DNA of 64,000 bases from Conchocele bisecta (Eukaryota; Mollusca; Bivalvia; Lucinida; Thyasiridae). The translations under genes and the position numbers were made by a program. Positions 1 to 9,810 of this stretch are shown piece by piece (the first letter of the stretch is position 1; each line of letters opens with the position of its first letter). The notes under the pieces were generated by a model. It made no database searches. It was given only the letters and a program-made list of their open reading frames with translations, and was not told the origin of the DNA. Where the stretch lies: NCBI GenBank assembly GCA_029237695.1, contig CM055279.1, forward strand, positions 18,873,686 to 18,937,685, read 5' to 3'.

Positions 1-41
1 TTTATTTTTATATAAATGAGGTCCGCTATAGCCATTCAGAT

Positions 42-429
42 CTCCAGATAAGCTGCGTATTTGCTTAAATACCCAATTAAATTTTCCAAAAACCCAATTG
101 AAATCAGAAGTAGCGAGTATCAAAAAGCAATAACAATTTTGTGGTACCTTTATCATGCTGCACAAAACAAATAAACAGACCACAAATATAGCATATTTTT
201 CTTATTTTCCATGAAAAAACATCTTGGTATTTCATTAGAATAGCCAAGGAGACAATTCTAATGAAATGCCAAGACATGTTTTCATTTCGAAGCAGACTAT
301 TCAATAATTGCTGTCTGTTGATGTGCAAACAGTAGGTGATTTTATTTTACCCAATTAACATTTTGAAATACCCAATTGCTTCAGATATGATGGAATGAAA
401 ATACTCAACTACTAATTCCTTATCTGGAG
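42..429 (-). mobile_element. MITE family A, copy 1 (inverted)
   Basis: A 388-bp non-coding element bounded by CTCCAGATAAG at the left and its complement at the right. Its centre holds a second inverted repeat, two arms of CTTGGTATTTCATTAGAAT type around TCTCC/GGAGA. The same sequence occurs in the opposite orientation at 32766-33156 and 53544-53928. Short inverted termini, no coding capacity and dispersal suggest a MITE. The small ORFs inside it (for example 104-328) are chance. Confidence 0.7.
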
Positions 430-434
430 CCCTG

Positions 435-569
435 GCCATTTCAATGCACGAATGACAAGGCATTATACTATAGCCATTTCAGTGCACGAATGACAAGGCA
501 TTATACTATAGCCATTTCAGTGCACGAATGACAAGGTATTATACTATAGCTATTTCAGTGAACGAATGA
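435..569. repeat. 38-bp tandem repeat, about 3.5 copies
   Basis: Units starting at 435, 473, 511 and 549 share GCCATTTCAGTGCACGAATG followed by ACAAGGCATTATACTATA. The spacing is exactly 38 bp and only a few bases differ between units, so the array is young. Confidence 0.9.
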
Positions 570-761
570 GCAGACATTACAATATTCAAATGCCCTACTA
601 ATAAATCACAATCAAGCGACGCCAAACGTAATGCAATATGGCAATTTGCAAAAGTACGCTTCTTAAATTGACCCAAAAGTGTTTGCCCATGAGCCACTGG
701 TTGTCCAAATGTACCGGACTGTAGCCTTTGGCTTCTGGAAATCAAACGCATGCCGGGGCTG

Positions 762-836
762 TGAAACAACCGAAATATGTAAGGGTTCCAGGGGCAACGC
801 CTGGACCTCTGGCATATTTCGGTTACTTCACAGCTG
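762..836. repeat. Imperfect hairpin
   Basis: TGAAACAACCGAAATAT on the left is nearly complementary to ATATTTCGGTTACTTCA on the right, with an inner stem around GTTCCAGG/CCTGGACC. It may be a tiny foldback element. Nothing else is recognised between 570 and 891. Confidence 0.5.
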
Positions 837-891
837 AAAGTCGAACCCCTTTTTCAAAAATATGGTGACGTCCATGAATAGTTACTAGCCT

Positions 892-1061
892 GGGGGCCGT
901 TTCACTAAGCGTCGTACGGTTAAAATGTTCGTAAGTGCAAAATTAGGATCTGAAAATTCAATAATCGTTTACAAGAACGCATTGTTAATTGGAAATGTAC
1001 ATACTACCAAATGTTTGCATTTACAAACATATTAATCGTACGAAGTTTAGTGAAACGGACC
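892..1061. mobile_element. MITE family B, copy 1
   Basis: Begins GGGGGCCGTTTCACTAAGCG and ends with the near complement (AGTTTAGTGAAACGGACC), giving terminal inverted repeats of about 40 bp that include TTCGTAAGTGCAAA-type sequence. Related copies lie at 1099-1300, 31953-32205 and 58846-59075. There is no coding capacity. Confidence 0.75.
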
Positions 1062-1098
1062 ATTTATATTCGCTATGTAAGAAATATCAGGTTTATCA

Positions 1099-1300
1099 GG
1101 GGCCCGTTTCATTAAACTTCGTACGACTAAAATGTTTGTAAGTGCAAATTTAGGATCGTCTGGAAATTTCAATTGATGGATTTACATTTTTTGAGCATAG
1201 GCATTGTTTACAAGAACACAGTGTTAATGTGAAATTTACAGACTATCATAAGTTTGCACTTACGAACAATTTAGTCGTACGAAGTTTAGTGAAACGCGCC
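1099..1300. mobile_element. MITE family B, copy 2
   Basis: Starts GGGGCCCGTTTCATTAAACT and ends AGTTTAGTGAAACGCGCC. The inner part includes GGATTTACATTTTTTGAGCA, which is also found in copies 3 and 4. Confidence 0.75.
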
Positions 1301-1569
1301 GCAGGCTCGGAAGCGGTATGAGTCTCGGGTTTCCTACGTGTTTCCTAAACTCACCCGATAAATTTGGAATCAATGGACTCTAGGTAGTTCGCTGTTCTCT
1401 ATTGAAAAGGGTCATGTGAGTTGGTACCGATATTTACCATATTTTTCAATAAATGATTTCGAAGGTTGACGAAATGTTCAGAGCCTATGCGGAAATGTTC
1501 GTCAATGTTTGACATCATTTACAGAAAATAACAGTGTTTCATGAAAACTAGCACATCTTCTTAAAGGTG

Positions 1570-2050
1570 CATGCCCACTCAGTAGGCACAAAATGTTGTT
1601 TATATCAGAGATATCATCTGAGACGTGTTCTGGCAAAATAAACATCACTCACCATTGCCCCACGTATTTATTGACATTACATGTAGTATACATTTTATAT
1701 CAAACGTAACTTTCCACACTGATATCAGGGGCGATAACTGTGTTTCCTTAAAATGTTAACGGACATTACTCTCTATACTCTGTATTTACTTTTTGATGTG
1801 CAATGATCATACTTTATAATTTGTCGAAAATATTATATTTTCAGGTGTATAAATAATTAAAAAAATATCATGCCTCTTTTGTATATGAAAATAACCTGAT
1901 ACCAACGGCGTCACTATCAGTAAAATAAATTACTACTAATTATACCTGTATAGCGGCGACTCGTAATCTTTAGAAATTGTGGAATAGTGACACAATTATA
2001 CACTTATTTAATTCTTCTGAAGAACATGTTGTGCCTACTGAGTGGGCATG
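1570..2050. mobile_element. MITE-like element with 22-bp terminal inverted repeats
   Basis: CATGCCCACTCAGTAGGCAC at the left end is exactly complementary to GTGCCTACTGAGTGGGCATG at the right end, 481 bp apart. The interior is AT-rich and has no ORF of note. Only one copy was seen in this window. Confidence 0.7.
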
Positions 2051-2737
2051 TACATTTAATTACAAAAGATACATGGCTTGTTTCCATAGCGAATACCGGA
2101 CGAACAAACCTACGGTATGCTGGAGACATTAATAAATCTAAAGCATATTAAAATGTAAGGACTTGTTCATCAATAACAAAAAGTCACCATCCACGAAAAG
2201 ATATATTTGAAGAAAATCAATTTAATATTGATTGTCTTAAGAAAATACAATTTTTCTATGGGCTAAACATAGACTTTATTGAAAATAATTTTTGAATAGT
2301 GGACCAATTTTCAAAATCTGACATTTGTTTTCTTAGTTACGTCTTTTCCAAGATACCTAGATAGGTTTTTTAAGTAATTTTCTAACGTTTTCGTGTTTCT
2401 TCCATCACCGCATTCCCCGGCCAGCTGCTTTTTGCCCCATGTAAAATTCCGATAGGAACTTGTTGTTTTGCATTGTTAGATTTAATGAGCTTAATAGTCA
2501 AAACTTCGTCGGCAGGAAAACGTGGAACAGACAGTAATTAATTTCTATTGATACTCAGTTTATCTGGTAAGGCTAAGTAACGCGTAGGAATTCCGCGGCT
2601 CGCCGAGATGGGTCCCATATATATCAATGTGTATGATCACGTGGTACTAACAACAACAACAAGTACTGAAACTTCCAGAATCCATCTGATTCAAAGTACG
2701 TATTCTTGTATAGTGTCCTTATTACGTAACGGATTTT
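2051..2737. other. No feature recognised
   Basis: AT-rich sequence with short ORFs only. It may be intron or downstream sequence of the XK-related gene on the minus strand. I could not find a third exon here. Confidence 0.4.
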
Positions 2738-2950
2738 GATGAAATATGGCGCATCAACCGCGTCTTGTTAAGCTGCATTTGGTGGTCTCTGTATTTTCGC
2801 TCAAACTTCTATCGTTTTTGCGAAGAATTGATTTCCCTGTCTACCGACACGGAAATCGATTCTTCGCGAAAACGACAAAAGTCTGTGCCGAACTCCCTGG
2901 ACGACCAAATGCAGCTCATGAAGACGCGTTTGCTGCGCCATATTTTATAA
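2738..2950. mobile_element. Foldback element, family D copy 1
   Basis: Long palindrome: GAAATATGGCGCATCAACCG at one end and its approximate complement (CTGCGCCATATTTTATAAC) at the other, with a central stem around GAAGAATTGATTTCC/GGAAATCGATTCTTC. A diverged copy is at 52078-52290. Overlapping ORFs on this stretch come from the palindrome and are not genes. Confidence 0.65.
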
Positions 2951-3451
2951 CAAGAATTCCGCGGAATCATATGTCTTGCCTTGTTCCGCCTTGACCTTGA
3001 CCCTGGGGCATTGACCTTGACCCTGGGGCCCCGAGAATAGTCCTATATGCATGTACATATCATAGTAAAGATATTTATAAAGTTTTATGACAGTAGCTGA
3101 TAAGGTGTTGAAGTAATGGCCGTAACACGAAAACAACATTGAATGATGACGACGCCGCCGACAACGACTCCGGAAAAGCAAAACCTTAGTCTCGCTTTCC
3201 GCTTTCGCGGGCGAGACAAAAATCCGTTGCATATTAAGGAAAATATTAAATAATACTTACTTTGGAGCACAGGTGATGGGAACAACTAATCTGATAGTCT
3301 GTTGTTACTTGTATAATCTGATAATATACTATATATACCGTCATGTGAAACTTTTTCCCGACACCTGTGCTTTGGAGTGGGCGACATTGCTGTTGTTGTA
3401 ACCACGTGATCATGCACCTTGTATATGATTGAACTCATTGTCTTTATTTAC

Positions 3452-3632
3452 CTGATGACCCTGCCGAATGATAGGAGTCCAAACACCAGCCGGGCTGCGA
3501 TCCACGCCCGATTATCGTGTTGGAAGATCGATAATGTTCTATCGAGGAAGATCCACGATATATCGACAATACCCATCAGTATGGACGGGGCGATAATGAA
3601 AACCAATGTCACAGAGAACAGTGCGTACTTGC
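3452..3632 (-). CDS. XK-related protein gene, internal exon 2
   Basis: A 181-bp exon on the minus strand. It is preceded by a pyrimidine-rich acceptor ending TTTCAG (3633-3638) and followed by the donor GTAAAT (from 3451). It opens in the phase left by exon 1 (two bases complete a Gly codon) and then encodes KYALFSVTLVFIIAPSILMG, a hydrophobic segment, followed by RLVFGLLSFGRVIR. This matches the XK-related layout: second membrane segment, then the conserved 'LG..R' region. XK-related proteins are multi-pass membrane proteins; some, such as XKR8, are caspase-activated phospholipid scramblases. The exon leaves phase 2, so at least one more exon is needed, probably left of the window or unrecognised. 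The assignment rests on the phase match plus family resemblance. The plus-strand ORF at 3419-3652 is its shadow. Confidence 0.72.
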
Positions 3633-3750
3633 CTGAAACATTGATTGGTTGATATGATTTTTAGTCATCATGTATGGTCATCTGCGTCACAGAAAAATGT
3701 TTAGATATGAAGTGTTTGTGCTAGCAACTGTTTTAGACGTACAGTCGAAC

Positions 3751-3903
3751 CTCCGCGAACTGCAACCTCTCTACAACAATCCACGCTCTGTATATATGTG
3801 ATATCTCAAATGGACAATTTACCTCCCTATAACAGCTACCTCTCTACAGAAGCCAGTTTTGTGTCTCCACATGTGTGGATGTTGTAGAGAGGTTGCACTG
3901 TAG
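3751..3903. mobile_element. Small MITE with CAGT...ACTG termini (pogo/Tigger-like)
   Basis: Begins ACAGTCGAACCTCCGCGAAC and ends GTTGTAGAGAGGTTGCACTG followed by TA. Inner sequence contains CAACCTCTCTACAACA matching the terminal arm. It lies in intron 1 of the XK-related gene. Related CAGTGRAACCTCTCTAAACC sequences recur at 33.28-33.49 and 54.05-54.42 kb. Confidence 0.6.
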
Positions 3904-3998
3904 TAAGGTATCATTAAGTGCATGAATGCAGGAAATTATAACTATGAAATCTTCAGCCAGCCCAGCAAGTCCTATAATCAGCGCATGGGCTGATACCT

Positions 3999-4364
3999 GG
4001 AACCCCGCAGGGGACGTGTATTTTTTTTATTAATTCGTTCCCACGAAATAACAATTCGTTTCCTCAATTTAACAACTCGTTCCCTCGAATTAACAATTCA
4101 TTCCCACGATATAACAAATCTTTCCCTCGAATGGTTATTTCGTGGGAACGAATTGTTACATTGAGGGAATGAATTGTTAATTCGTGGGAACGAATTGTTA
4201 ATTCGTGGGAATGAATTGTTAAATTGAGGGAACGAATTGTTAATTCGTGGGAACGAATTGTTAATTCGTGGGAACGTATTATTAAGTTGAGGGAACGAAT
4301 TGTTATTTTGTGGGAACAAATTAATAAAACAAAAATAATTCTACGTCCCTGCTGGGCTCCGTAG
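3999..4364. mobile_element. Element F copy 1: palindromic tandem core with CCCGCAGGG termini
   Basis: Left end GGAACCCCGCAGGGGACGT, right end ACGTCCCTGCTGGGCTCC. Between them is an array of units such as TTAACAATTCGTTCCCACGA and their complements (GGGAACGAATTGTTAATTCG), first one strand and then the other, so the whole can fold back. A second copy lies at 27968-28426. The ORF at 4064-4468 is an artefact of the ~21-bp periodicity (ITIRSHEL-type repeats). Confidence 0.75.
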
Positions 4365-4707
4365 ATACCACTAATGTATTGCGTGTGTGTTTTCAAGTGC
4401 AAATGGGGCGGTGGCATGTTGGGGCAGTAGAAAGGATAACAGACGACGACAATTTTCGGTTTCAGCATTCAAAAGGGTTAACCCTTTCAACCCTGGAAAT
4501 CCGACATTCGCTTTTCATACTAATATTTGGGCTATTGCATTAATCACAAAAAAGGTGTATTTTTTTAGAGGTGAATGATCAGTGACAAATACTGTAGAAC
4601 CTGATGAGGCCGCTCGTTATAATTTCCAGTCTGTAGTACTGAAAGAGCTAAATACAAGGTATGTACGGATAATGATAACGAAATACAGATTCCTAATTTG
4701 TGCTTAC

Positions 4708-5644
4708 CATTATAATGGTACATCACTGCTAGCCGTATATCCGTGCCTATGTCTACCAAGAACAATACCGCAGAAGCAGCTGCGAGCGCAACTGCAGCAT
4801 ACGCCGTGAAGGTTTTACACTTACTCGCCGGTTGTTGTTCGTCAGCCTTCGCCATCAGATCGGGGCTACTCCGTATTGAAGACGCTCGAATGTTCGCTTG
4901 ATCCATAAATGAATTCAGTAACTCTCTGCGCTCATGACGCTGTACGTCAGCTGTGATGTCATTGACATCAGTGTCTCCTAAACTGCTGGACCACTGACTT
5001 AATTCGTCGTTGTCTGTTACACTTGTATCAGATATATATGGTTCAATTGCAGAGCCGGGTGTAACAAGGCAGCCACTATCTATGCCACTTCTACAAGATT
5101 GACTAGACGTTGTTGGAGTCATTCCTTCAGAACGCGTTCTCCTTAGAGAGTATCGAATCAATAGTTTGCTGGGCAGTTCCCCGTGAACAGATGACTGTTT
5201 TGTGCTTGAATATGGTTTGGGATATGTTGCCATCATTATGTCATTGTAACTTACAACAAACCTCTTCTGTATCATAATATTATTATTCATATTTTGTATG
5301 AGAAACATGTCGGACTGGACTAGTCTAACCCCTGATTCATTGCCGATTGTAGAGCCAATAACATTCGGCATACCAGCACCATCTCTTTGTCCGTCTTGTC
5401 TGTGCACATATGTATCGACATCCTCGTCACCAGTCATTGGCACGCGTTGGAATGCAGCACCGTCGCATTCAACGAATTCGTCTGAATCGGTGGTATATGG
5501 CATGCGTGTTAACATTGGCGCTGGTGGTAGTGGTGGTGATGAAGGTGACAGAACGTTTCCCTCGGAATAATGGATGCTACTGGTATTTGCATGTGGTTGG
5601 GGTGGTGCCAGGTGGGGTGGAGGAGGTGGCGGTGACGCATCCAT
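4708..5644 (-). CDS. XK-related protein gene, exon 1 (N-terminus)
   Basis: Starts at the ATG at 5644 and runs 312 codons plus one base to a consensus donor, GTAAGC, at 4707-4702. The N-terminal ~280 residues are a low-complexity cytosolic-type region: proline-rich start (MDASPPPPPP), many Ser/Thr/Asp, no signal peptide. A hydrophobic segment follows, then VDIGTDIRLAVMYHYNG. The 'D.GTD....' signature after the first membrane helix is typical of XK-related proteins. Splicing to 3452-3632 preserves the frame. An unusually long N-terminal extension is seen in some family members. The ORF reads on past the donor to 4565, but that part is intron. A Polinton sits ~165 bp upstream of the start codon. 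The promoter and transcription start were not identified. Confidence 0.72.
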
Positions 5645-5803
5645 AGTTGGAGATTCTGAATTGATCCGTTCAAATTTCTTTCCAAATGTAATGCCTCAGT
5701 TTTCAACTGCAATGACCGTTTGCACAGAATGGCGGTAAAGACTGCTATGTCATTTCGCCACAGTATTGGCAGTGTATGTAAAGAATATGCAGACAATTAA
5801 TTA

Positions 5804-5808
5804 TCACA
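5804..5808. repeat. Probable target-site duplication, left side of Polinton 1
   Basis: TCACA immediately precedes the left end of the element, and TCACA at 23422-23426 immediately follows the right end. Polintons normally make 6-bp duplications; the sixth base differs here (A at 5803, T at 23421 if counted outside), so this is a 5-bp match or a decayed 6-bp one. Confidence 0.6.
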
Positions 5809-6054
5809 AGTAGTAGTAAGGGAGTCAAAATGATACCACCTACTGTGATATCATTTATAACCCTCTATAATACCCCCACCACCCCCGAAAATCAAAAAAT
5901 TGGTTAACGAGGAAAATTGTCTTCCGACAGCAAATTTATGAAATTTTGGAGAAAATAATTTTGAAAAGAGGGAGTCAAAATGATACCACCTCCAACCAAA
6001 AGTTGGTGGTGGTATTGTAGTCCCAATTATATTGGTAATTGACTTTTGAAAAAA
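5809..6054. repeat. Polinton 1 left terminal inverted repeat
   Basis: 246 bp, matching the complement of 23176-23421 almost throughout. It contains a direct repeat of GGGAGTCAAAATGATACCAC (5820 and 5971), one at the tip and one ~150 bp inside, and a small palindrome CCAACCAAAAGTTGG. The repeated block near the end could be an integrase or terminal-protein recognition site; that is inference. Confidence 0.93.
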
Positions 6055-6080
6055 TATATTGGTGCCATAAATACATCATG

Positions 6081-6123
6081 TTTTTTTCACGTCCAATTGA
6101 ACAGATACATTTCATAGGTTATA
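6081..6123 (+). promoter_or_regulatory. Candidate Polinton promoter box, class 1
   Basis: TTTTTTTCACGTCCAATTGA followed by ACAGATACATTTCATAGGTTATA, ending ~20 bp before the ATG at 6144. The same ~40-bp block occurs upstream of the polymerase (22767-22806, reversed) and of the zinc-finger gene (22819-22861). Conservation at three start sites points to a promoter; the function is inferred. Confidence 0.6.
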
Positions 6124-6143
6124 ATAAAATATTATTAGAGAAA

Positions 6144-6518
6144 ATGGATAATACAATACAATTGGAATTGAAAGCTTTTAATGCCTATGTTGAAGAAGTT
6201 TACGAAGAATACGGGGGTTATAGTCCTATATATAAATTCTATAAAATGAAAACACTAGGCGATATCGAATACATGAAATATCAGCGTAATTTATTACGCT
6301 CCGATAAAAACGTTGCATTTACAATATTATACCGACAATTATGTCAACTATGCAAGAGGCAAATACAAACATTAAGACGGATAATGCGTATCGGATATGA
6401 AACTAGGGTGTTTATTATATAAAATTTGTTAAAACCCAACGATTCGTTTACGAATATACGTTTATACGATATCGCTTATAAAGATATTGAAAAATTATTA
6501 TTGAACAGAACTAATTAA
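6144..6518 (+). pseudogene. Small orphan Polinton protein, truncated
   Basis: From ATG 6144 the reading frame runs 92 codons (starting MDNTIQLELKAFNAYVEEVY) to a stop at 6420-6422. Comparison with copy 2 (40354-40738) shows that coding similarity continues in another frame to 6518, so this copy is frameshifted near its end; copy 2 is frameshifted earlier. The protein would be ~120 aa, basic, rich in Tyr and Lys/Arg, predicted mostly helical, with a C..C pair (CQLCK) but no recognised domain. The preceding class-1 box is shared with the polymerase, which suggests co-regulation with replication genes. I do not recognise the family. Confidence 0.55.
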
Positions 6519-7310
6519 TTTATGTTGTAATCACAACACAAGCAGACGACAATGTTCCAATTACACGTGTTATGAAAATGCAAATTAGGTGTCCCAACTT
6601 ACACGTATATTAAGTGTCCATTTTATAGAGAGATTTACACGATTACGTCTTCCGGGATGGAAAATAAACACACTGTAATATATACTACACACACGAGGGT
6701 GTGTATTACAGCGACAACCCGCTATCGATATTCCGGAAGTATTTCTTACATTGTGATTGGTTGGCATGTTTTTTATTTTTTAATTTTACTTTTAATAACT
6801 TAGAACGTTATAACCTATATTATAAATAAAAAACGAACTTGTTATATAAAAAACAAATAAAAAAATATAAGTAAATATTTGGCATTGCACAACACGGTTT
6901 TAGCTTAATATATGTAAAATTAACAACAATAATTTGTTTGGGGGACGCCCCTTGATAAAAATGAGCGCTCAGTGCACCCGTGCTGACACTTCCAAGGTTG
7001 CCTAGACTTTCGACACTGGTTCCTAGATCAGCCGAGAGATGGGGGTGTGCAGTACGGGTAGCTACACCTCGCTAAGCCAAACAGAAAAATAAGAATGAAT
7101 GAATAATGAATGAAGTGGCTTAGCGGGGTGGACCCAGAAGGGTTTTGCTGGCGCGGGTTCGAGCCTCGGTGGGACCTAAAACTTATTTTTATTTTTTTAA
7201 ATTGTTCATAATTTTCCTAATATTAATGAATAAATTGTTTACTGCACCAATATAATTAATTTTATAAATTTCTTTAAATTAATTATAAAATTAATTATTT
7301 AATAAAAATA
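6519..7310. other. Spacer with a GC-rich insertion
   Basis: AT-rich Polinton spacer. Its middle, about 6935-7180, is distinctly more GC-rich and absent from the corresponding spacer of copy 2, so it is probably a later insertion. Within it, CCTCGCTAAGCC (~7067) and GGCTTAGCGGGG (~7113) form an inverted pair. Confidence 0.5.
7105..7180 (+). other. tRNA-like sequence (A- and B-box), probably SINE or pseudo-tRNA
   Basis: TGGCTTAGCGGGGTGG resembles an RNA polymerase III A box and GGGTTCGAGCC a B box, ~45 bp apart. The acceptor stem does not pair, so it is not a working tRNA. Most likely a tRNA-derived SINE head or a degraded tRNA. Confidence 0.3.
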
Positions 7311-7912
7311 TTAATTTCCTCCGACTTTATCTCCAAGTTTTACCCTAAATTTATCCCAATCAGTACTCTCAATCTTGGGCATGGTGGTGCGCGCTTTGAT
7401 TCTAATATCATTTTTTAATTTTTCATATCTCCCCATTTCTTCCACCACGGATTCAAACTCTAAATTTGATATTTTCTTATCGGCCAACGCTTTGGACACC
7501 GTAACGTCGATGGTATTTTTCTTCGACCTGGCGAGAACAGATATTCTATCATGTTTTCTACATTTTTTCTCGAGTTTTCCACCCGACGCCCTAATTACCA
7601 TACACAACAACCCAGAAACGGCCGACACCGCACATAAAATCCCCGCTACAGGAACCGTTATAATGGTGGATATAGTTGCAGCTGTCCCCGCCCCACACAA
7701 CACAGAAACACTCGCCAGAGCCATGCTAGATGCTTCAGCCATGTTCACCGCGCGTCTATATTGTTAGCGTTTCTTTTTCTATTTGTATATTGTCTAACTA
7801 AAATATCCTGCATAGCGACGATATTATTCAACCTAAAATCTGAACTTCTTTCGTTAATTGTACACAGTGTTGATGGAGTGATATTGACAATTGGAAGCGT
7901 TGATTCGTTCAT
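7311..7912 (-). pseudogene. Polinton small hydrophobic protein, 5' frameshift
   Basis: The intact part runs from 7748 (MNMAEAS...) to a stop at 7311, 145 aa. In copy 2 the frame extends upstream through a basic ~55-aa N-terminus that begins MNESTLPI. The same extension is visible here from 7912 but is separated by a one-base length difference near 7760. Features: two adjoining hydrophobic stretches rich in Ala, Gly and Val (about residues 10-55 of the 145-aa ORF), then a Lys/Arg/Asp/Glu-rich helical C-terminus with DRISVLARSKKNTIDV and ISNLEFESVVEEM. Similar proteins are known as uncharacterised neighbours of Polinton capsid genes in invertebrates. A membrane or virion role is inference. Alternatively translation starts at 7748 and the extension is not used. 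Confidence 0.6.
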
Positions 7913-7930
7913 GATTTTCAATATATTAGT

Positions 7931-9734
7931 ATTTACAAAATAAGTTCAATTAACAATGAGAAAATTGTGGAAGAACTCTCTGGGTCACCGATTTTCGTAA
8001 CAAAGTTAATAACACTACCTTGAGAAAGTCTAATTCAATCATAACCGGAGAACGAAACCACCGTCGAACTATCTACAGAGATTTTAGTGACTCCAACCCC
8101 CCATTCTTCCCCATCTACTACAATATTTATCGCGACCGCGCTCACAGGTTTACCACTACCATTAACTGAGCAGACCGCCATTTGGATAACTTCACCTGTG
8201 CAGCTGTCATAGTGTATCCCCCATATGTATTACTCGCTTTGGCACCGAACGAATATTCATAGTGCCCCTCAACCAATGGGCCCCGCTTCTCAGCCCAAAC
8301 TGTTATGGCACGTTTTAGCGTTTTCATTGTTCGCACTATTCCGGCAAGCGCACTGTTTGAGGTATATGCCTCAGTACGAATCTTATAAGAGGCCTCCTCA
8401 AGAGCTTTGGTCGCGGCTGTACGATCATGTTTCAGTTTATCAGAAACTTCGGTTATCTTTCCGTCTAGTTCGGTAAGTGCCGCTTCTCTGCTGAGAGAGT
8501 CCTCTAAGCGCAACGCATCATAAACCTCCGTAATGGTCGCCTGGTGGCCTACTAGGGCTTTCTCAACACCCGACCGGGCCTCTTTTTGAAATTCGGATAT
8601 TTTCCCGTCTAGTTCAGCAACCGCCGCTTCTCTGATGAGAGAGTCCTCTGAGCGCAACACCCTATAAACCTCCGTAAGGTCCGCCTGGTGGTCTTCTCGG
8701 ACCCCCTCAACCCCCAACCGCGCCTCCTTTCGAAATTCGGTTATTTTTTCGTCTAGTTCAGTAAGTGCCGCTTCTCTGTTGAGAGAGTCCTCTGAGCGCA
8801 ACGCCCCATAATCCGCTATAGGCTCATTGTGGTCTTCCCGGACCCCCTCAACCCCCGACCTGCTCTCTTTCAGAAATTCGGCTATTTTCCCGTCTAGTTC
8901 AGTAAGTGTCGCTTCTTTGCTGAGAGAGTCCTCTAAGCGCAACGCATCATAAGCCTCCGCAATGGCCTCCGCAAGGTTCACCTGGTGGTCTTCTCGGACT
9001 TTATCAATACCCGACCGGGCCTCTTTTCGAAATTCGGTTATTTTTCCGTCTAGTTCGGCAACCGCCGCTTCTCTGATGAGAGAGTCCTCTAAGCGCAACA
9101 CACTATAAGCCTCCGTAAGGTCCGCCTGATGGTCTTCTCGGGCTTTCTCAATACCCGACGTGGCCTCTTTTCGAAATTTGGTTATTTTTTTGTTTAGTTC
9201 GGTAAGTGCCGCTTCTCTGATGAGAGAGTCCTCTAAGCGCAACGTATCATAACCATCCATAAGGTCCGCCTGGTGGTCTTCTCGGACTTTATCAATATCT
9301 GACCTGGTCTCTTTTCGAAATTTTGTTATTTTCCCGTCTAGTTCGGTAAGTGTCGCTTCACTGATGAGAGAGTCCTTTAAGAGCAACGCATCATAAGCCT
9401 CCGTAAGGTCCACCTGGTGGTCTTCTCGGACTTTATCAATCCCCAACCGGGCCTCTTTTCGAAATTAGGTTATTTTTTCACCTAGTTCGTTTAGTTCCGT
9501 ATGCGTTTCTTCACGACTTTGTGTATTCACAGCCAGGGCATATTCTCTAAGTTGTGATAGTAGACTCCTGTGAATATTGTCCGTGGCCACCGATATAGTT
9601 CTATTGATCAAGGCCTTTGTTTTTTGGGTAGTTAAAAAGTCACCCTCTGTCGGGATGAATCCCCCTTCTGTCGGTTCCAAATTCTTTGAATTTGTCACCC
9701 AATAGGAAGAACTACCTGGTCCGTATATACTCAA
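7931..9734 (-). pseudogene. Fibre-like coiled-coil repeat protein
   Basis: Starts at ATG 9734 (MSIYGPGSSSYW). A stop at ~9465 interrupts the first quarter (sense codon in all sister repeats), after which the frame continues from 9446 to ~8190. There a length change shifts the frame, and a TGA replaces an Arg codon near 8039. Seven ~48-residue repeats (core pattern EDSLIREAALTELDGKI then FRKEARSGIDKVREDHQ) encode a long heptad-type coiled coil. The C-terminal ~110 residues, readable in copy 2, form a compact Gly/Ser-rich domain (VEGHYEYSFGAKAS, then SFSGYDRIRL) that looks like a beta-rich head. The shaft-plus-knob layout resembles viral attachment fibres; that role is inference from architecture. 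All units are 144 bp, so unequal exchange can change shaft length. Confidence 0.7.
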
Positions 9735-9787
9735 TTTTCAATAATGTTGATAATATATATATTACGAACATGCGTTTAATTCTAAAT

Positions 9788-9810
9788 AATTTTCTTAAAA
9801 TTAATTAATT
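9788..9810 (-). promoter_or_regulatory. Candidate Polinton promoter box, class 2
   Basis: On the minus strand AATTAATTAATTTTAAGAAA, 55-75 bp upstream of the fibre-like start at 9734 and overlapping the stop of the next gene. The same core (TTAATTTTAAGAAAATTA) occurs at 13314-13335, 15431-15452 and 15654-15675, each on the coding strand upstream of a Polinton ORF. AT-richness alone could produce part of this. Confidence 0.45.

Noticed and set aside
598..732. 45-codon minus-strand stretch with FWVNLRSVLLQIAILHYVWR after an AG acceptor-like site
   Set aside because: Looks protein-like and could be an exon or transposase tail, but I could not link it to a family or to the XK-related exons.
4064..4468. 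134-aa ORF with ITIRSHEL repeats
   Set aside because: Produced by the ~21-bp periodic palindromic array of element F; equivalent ORFs appear on both strands at 28107-28355.
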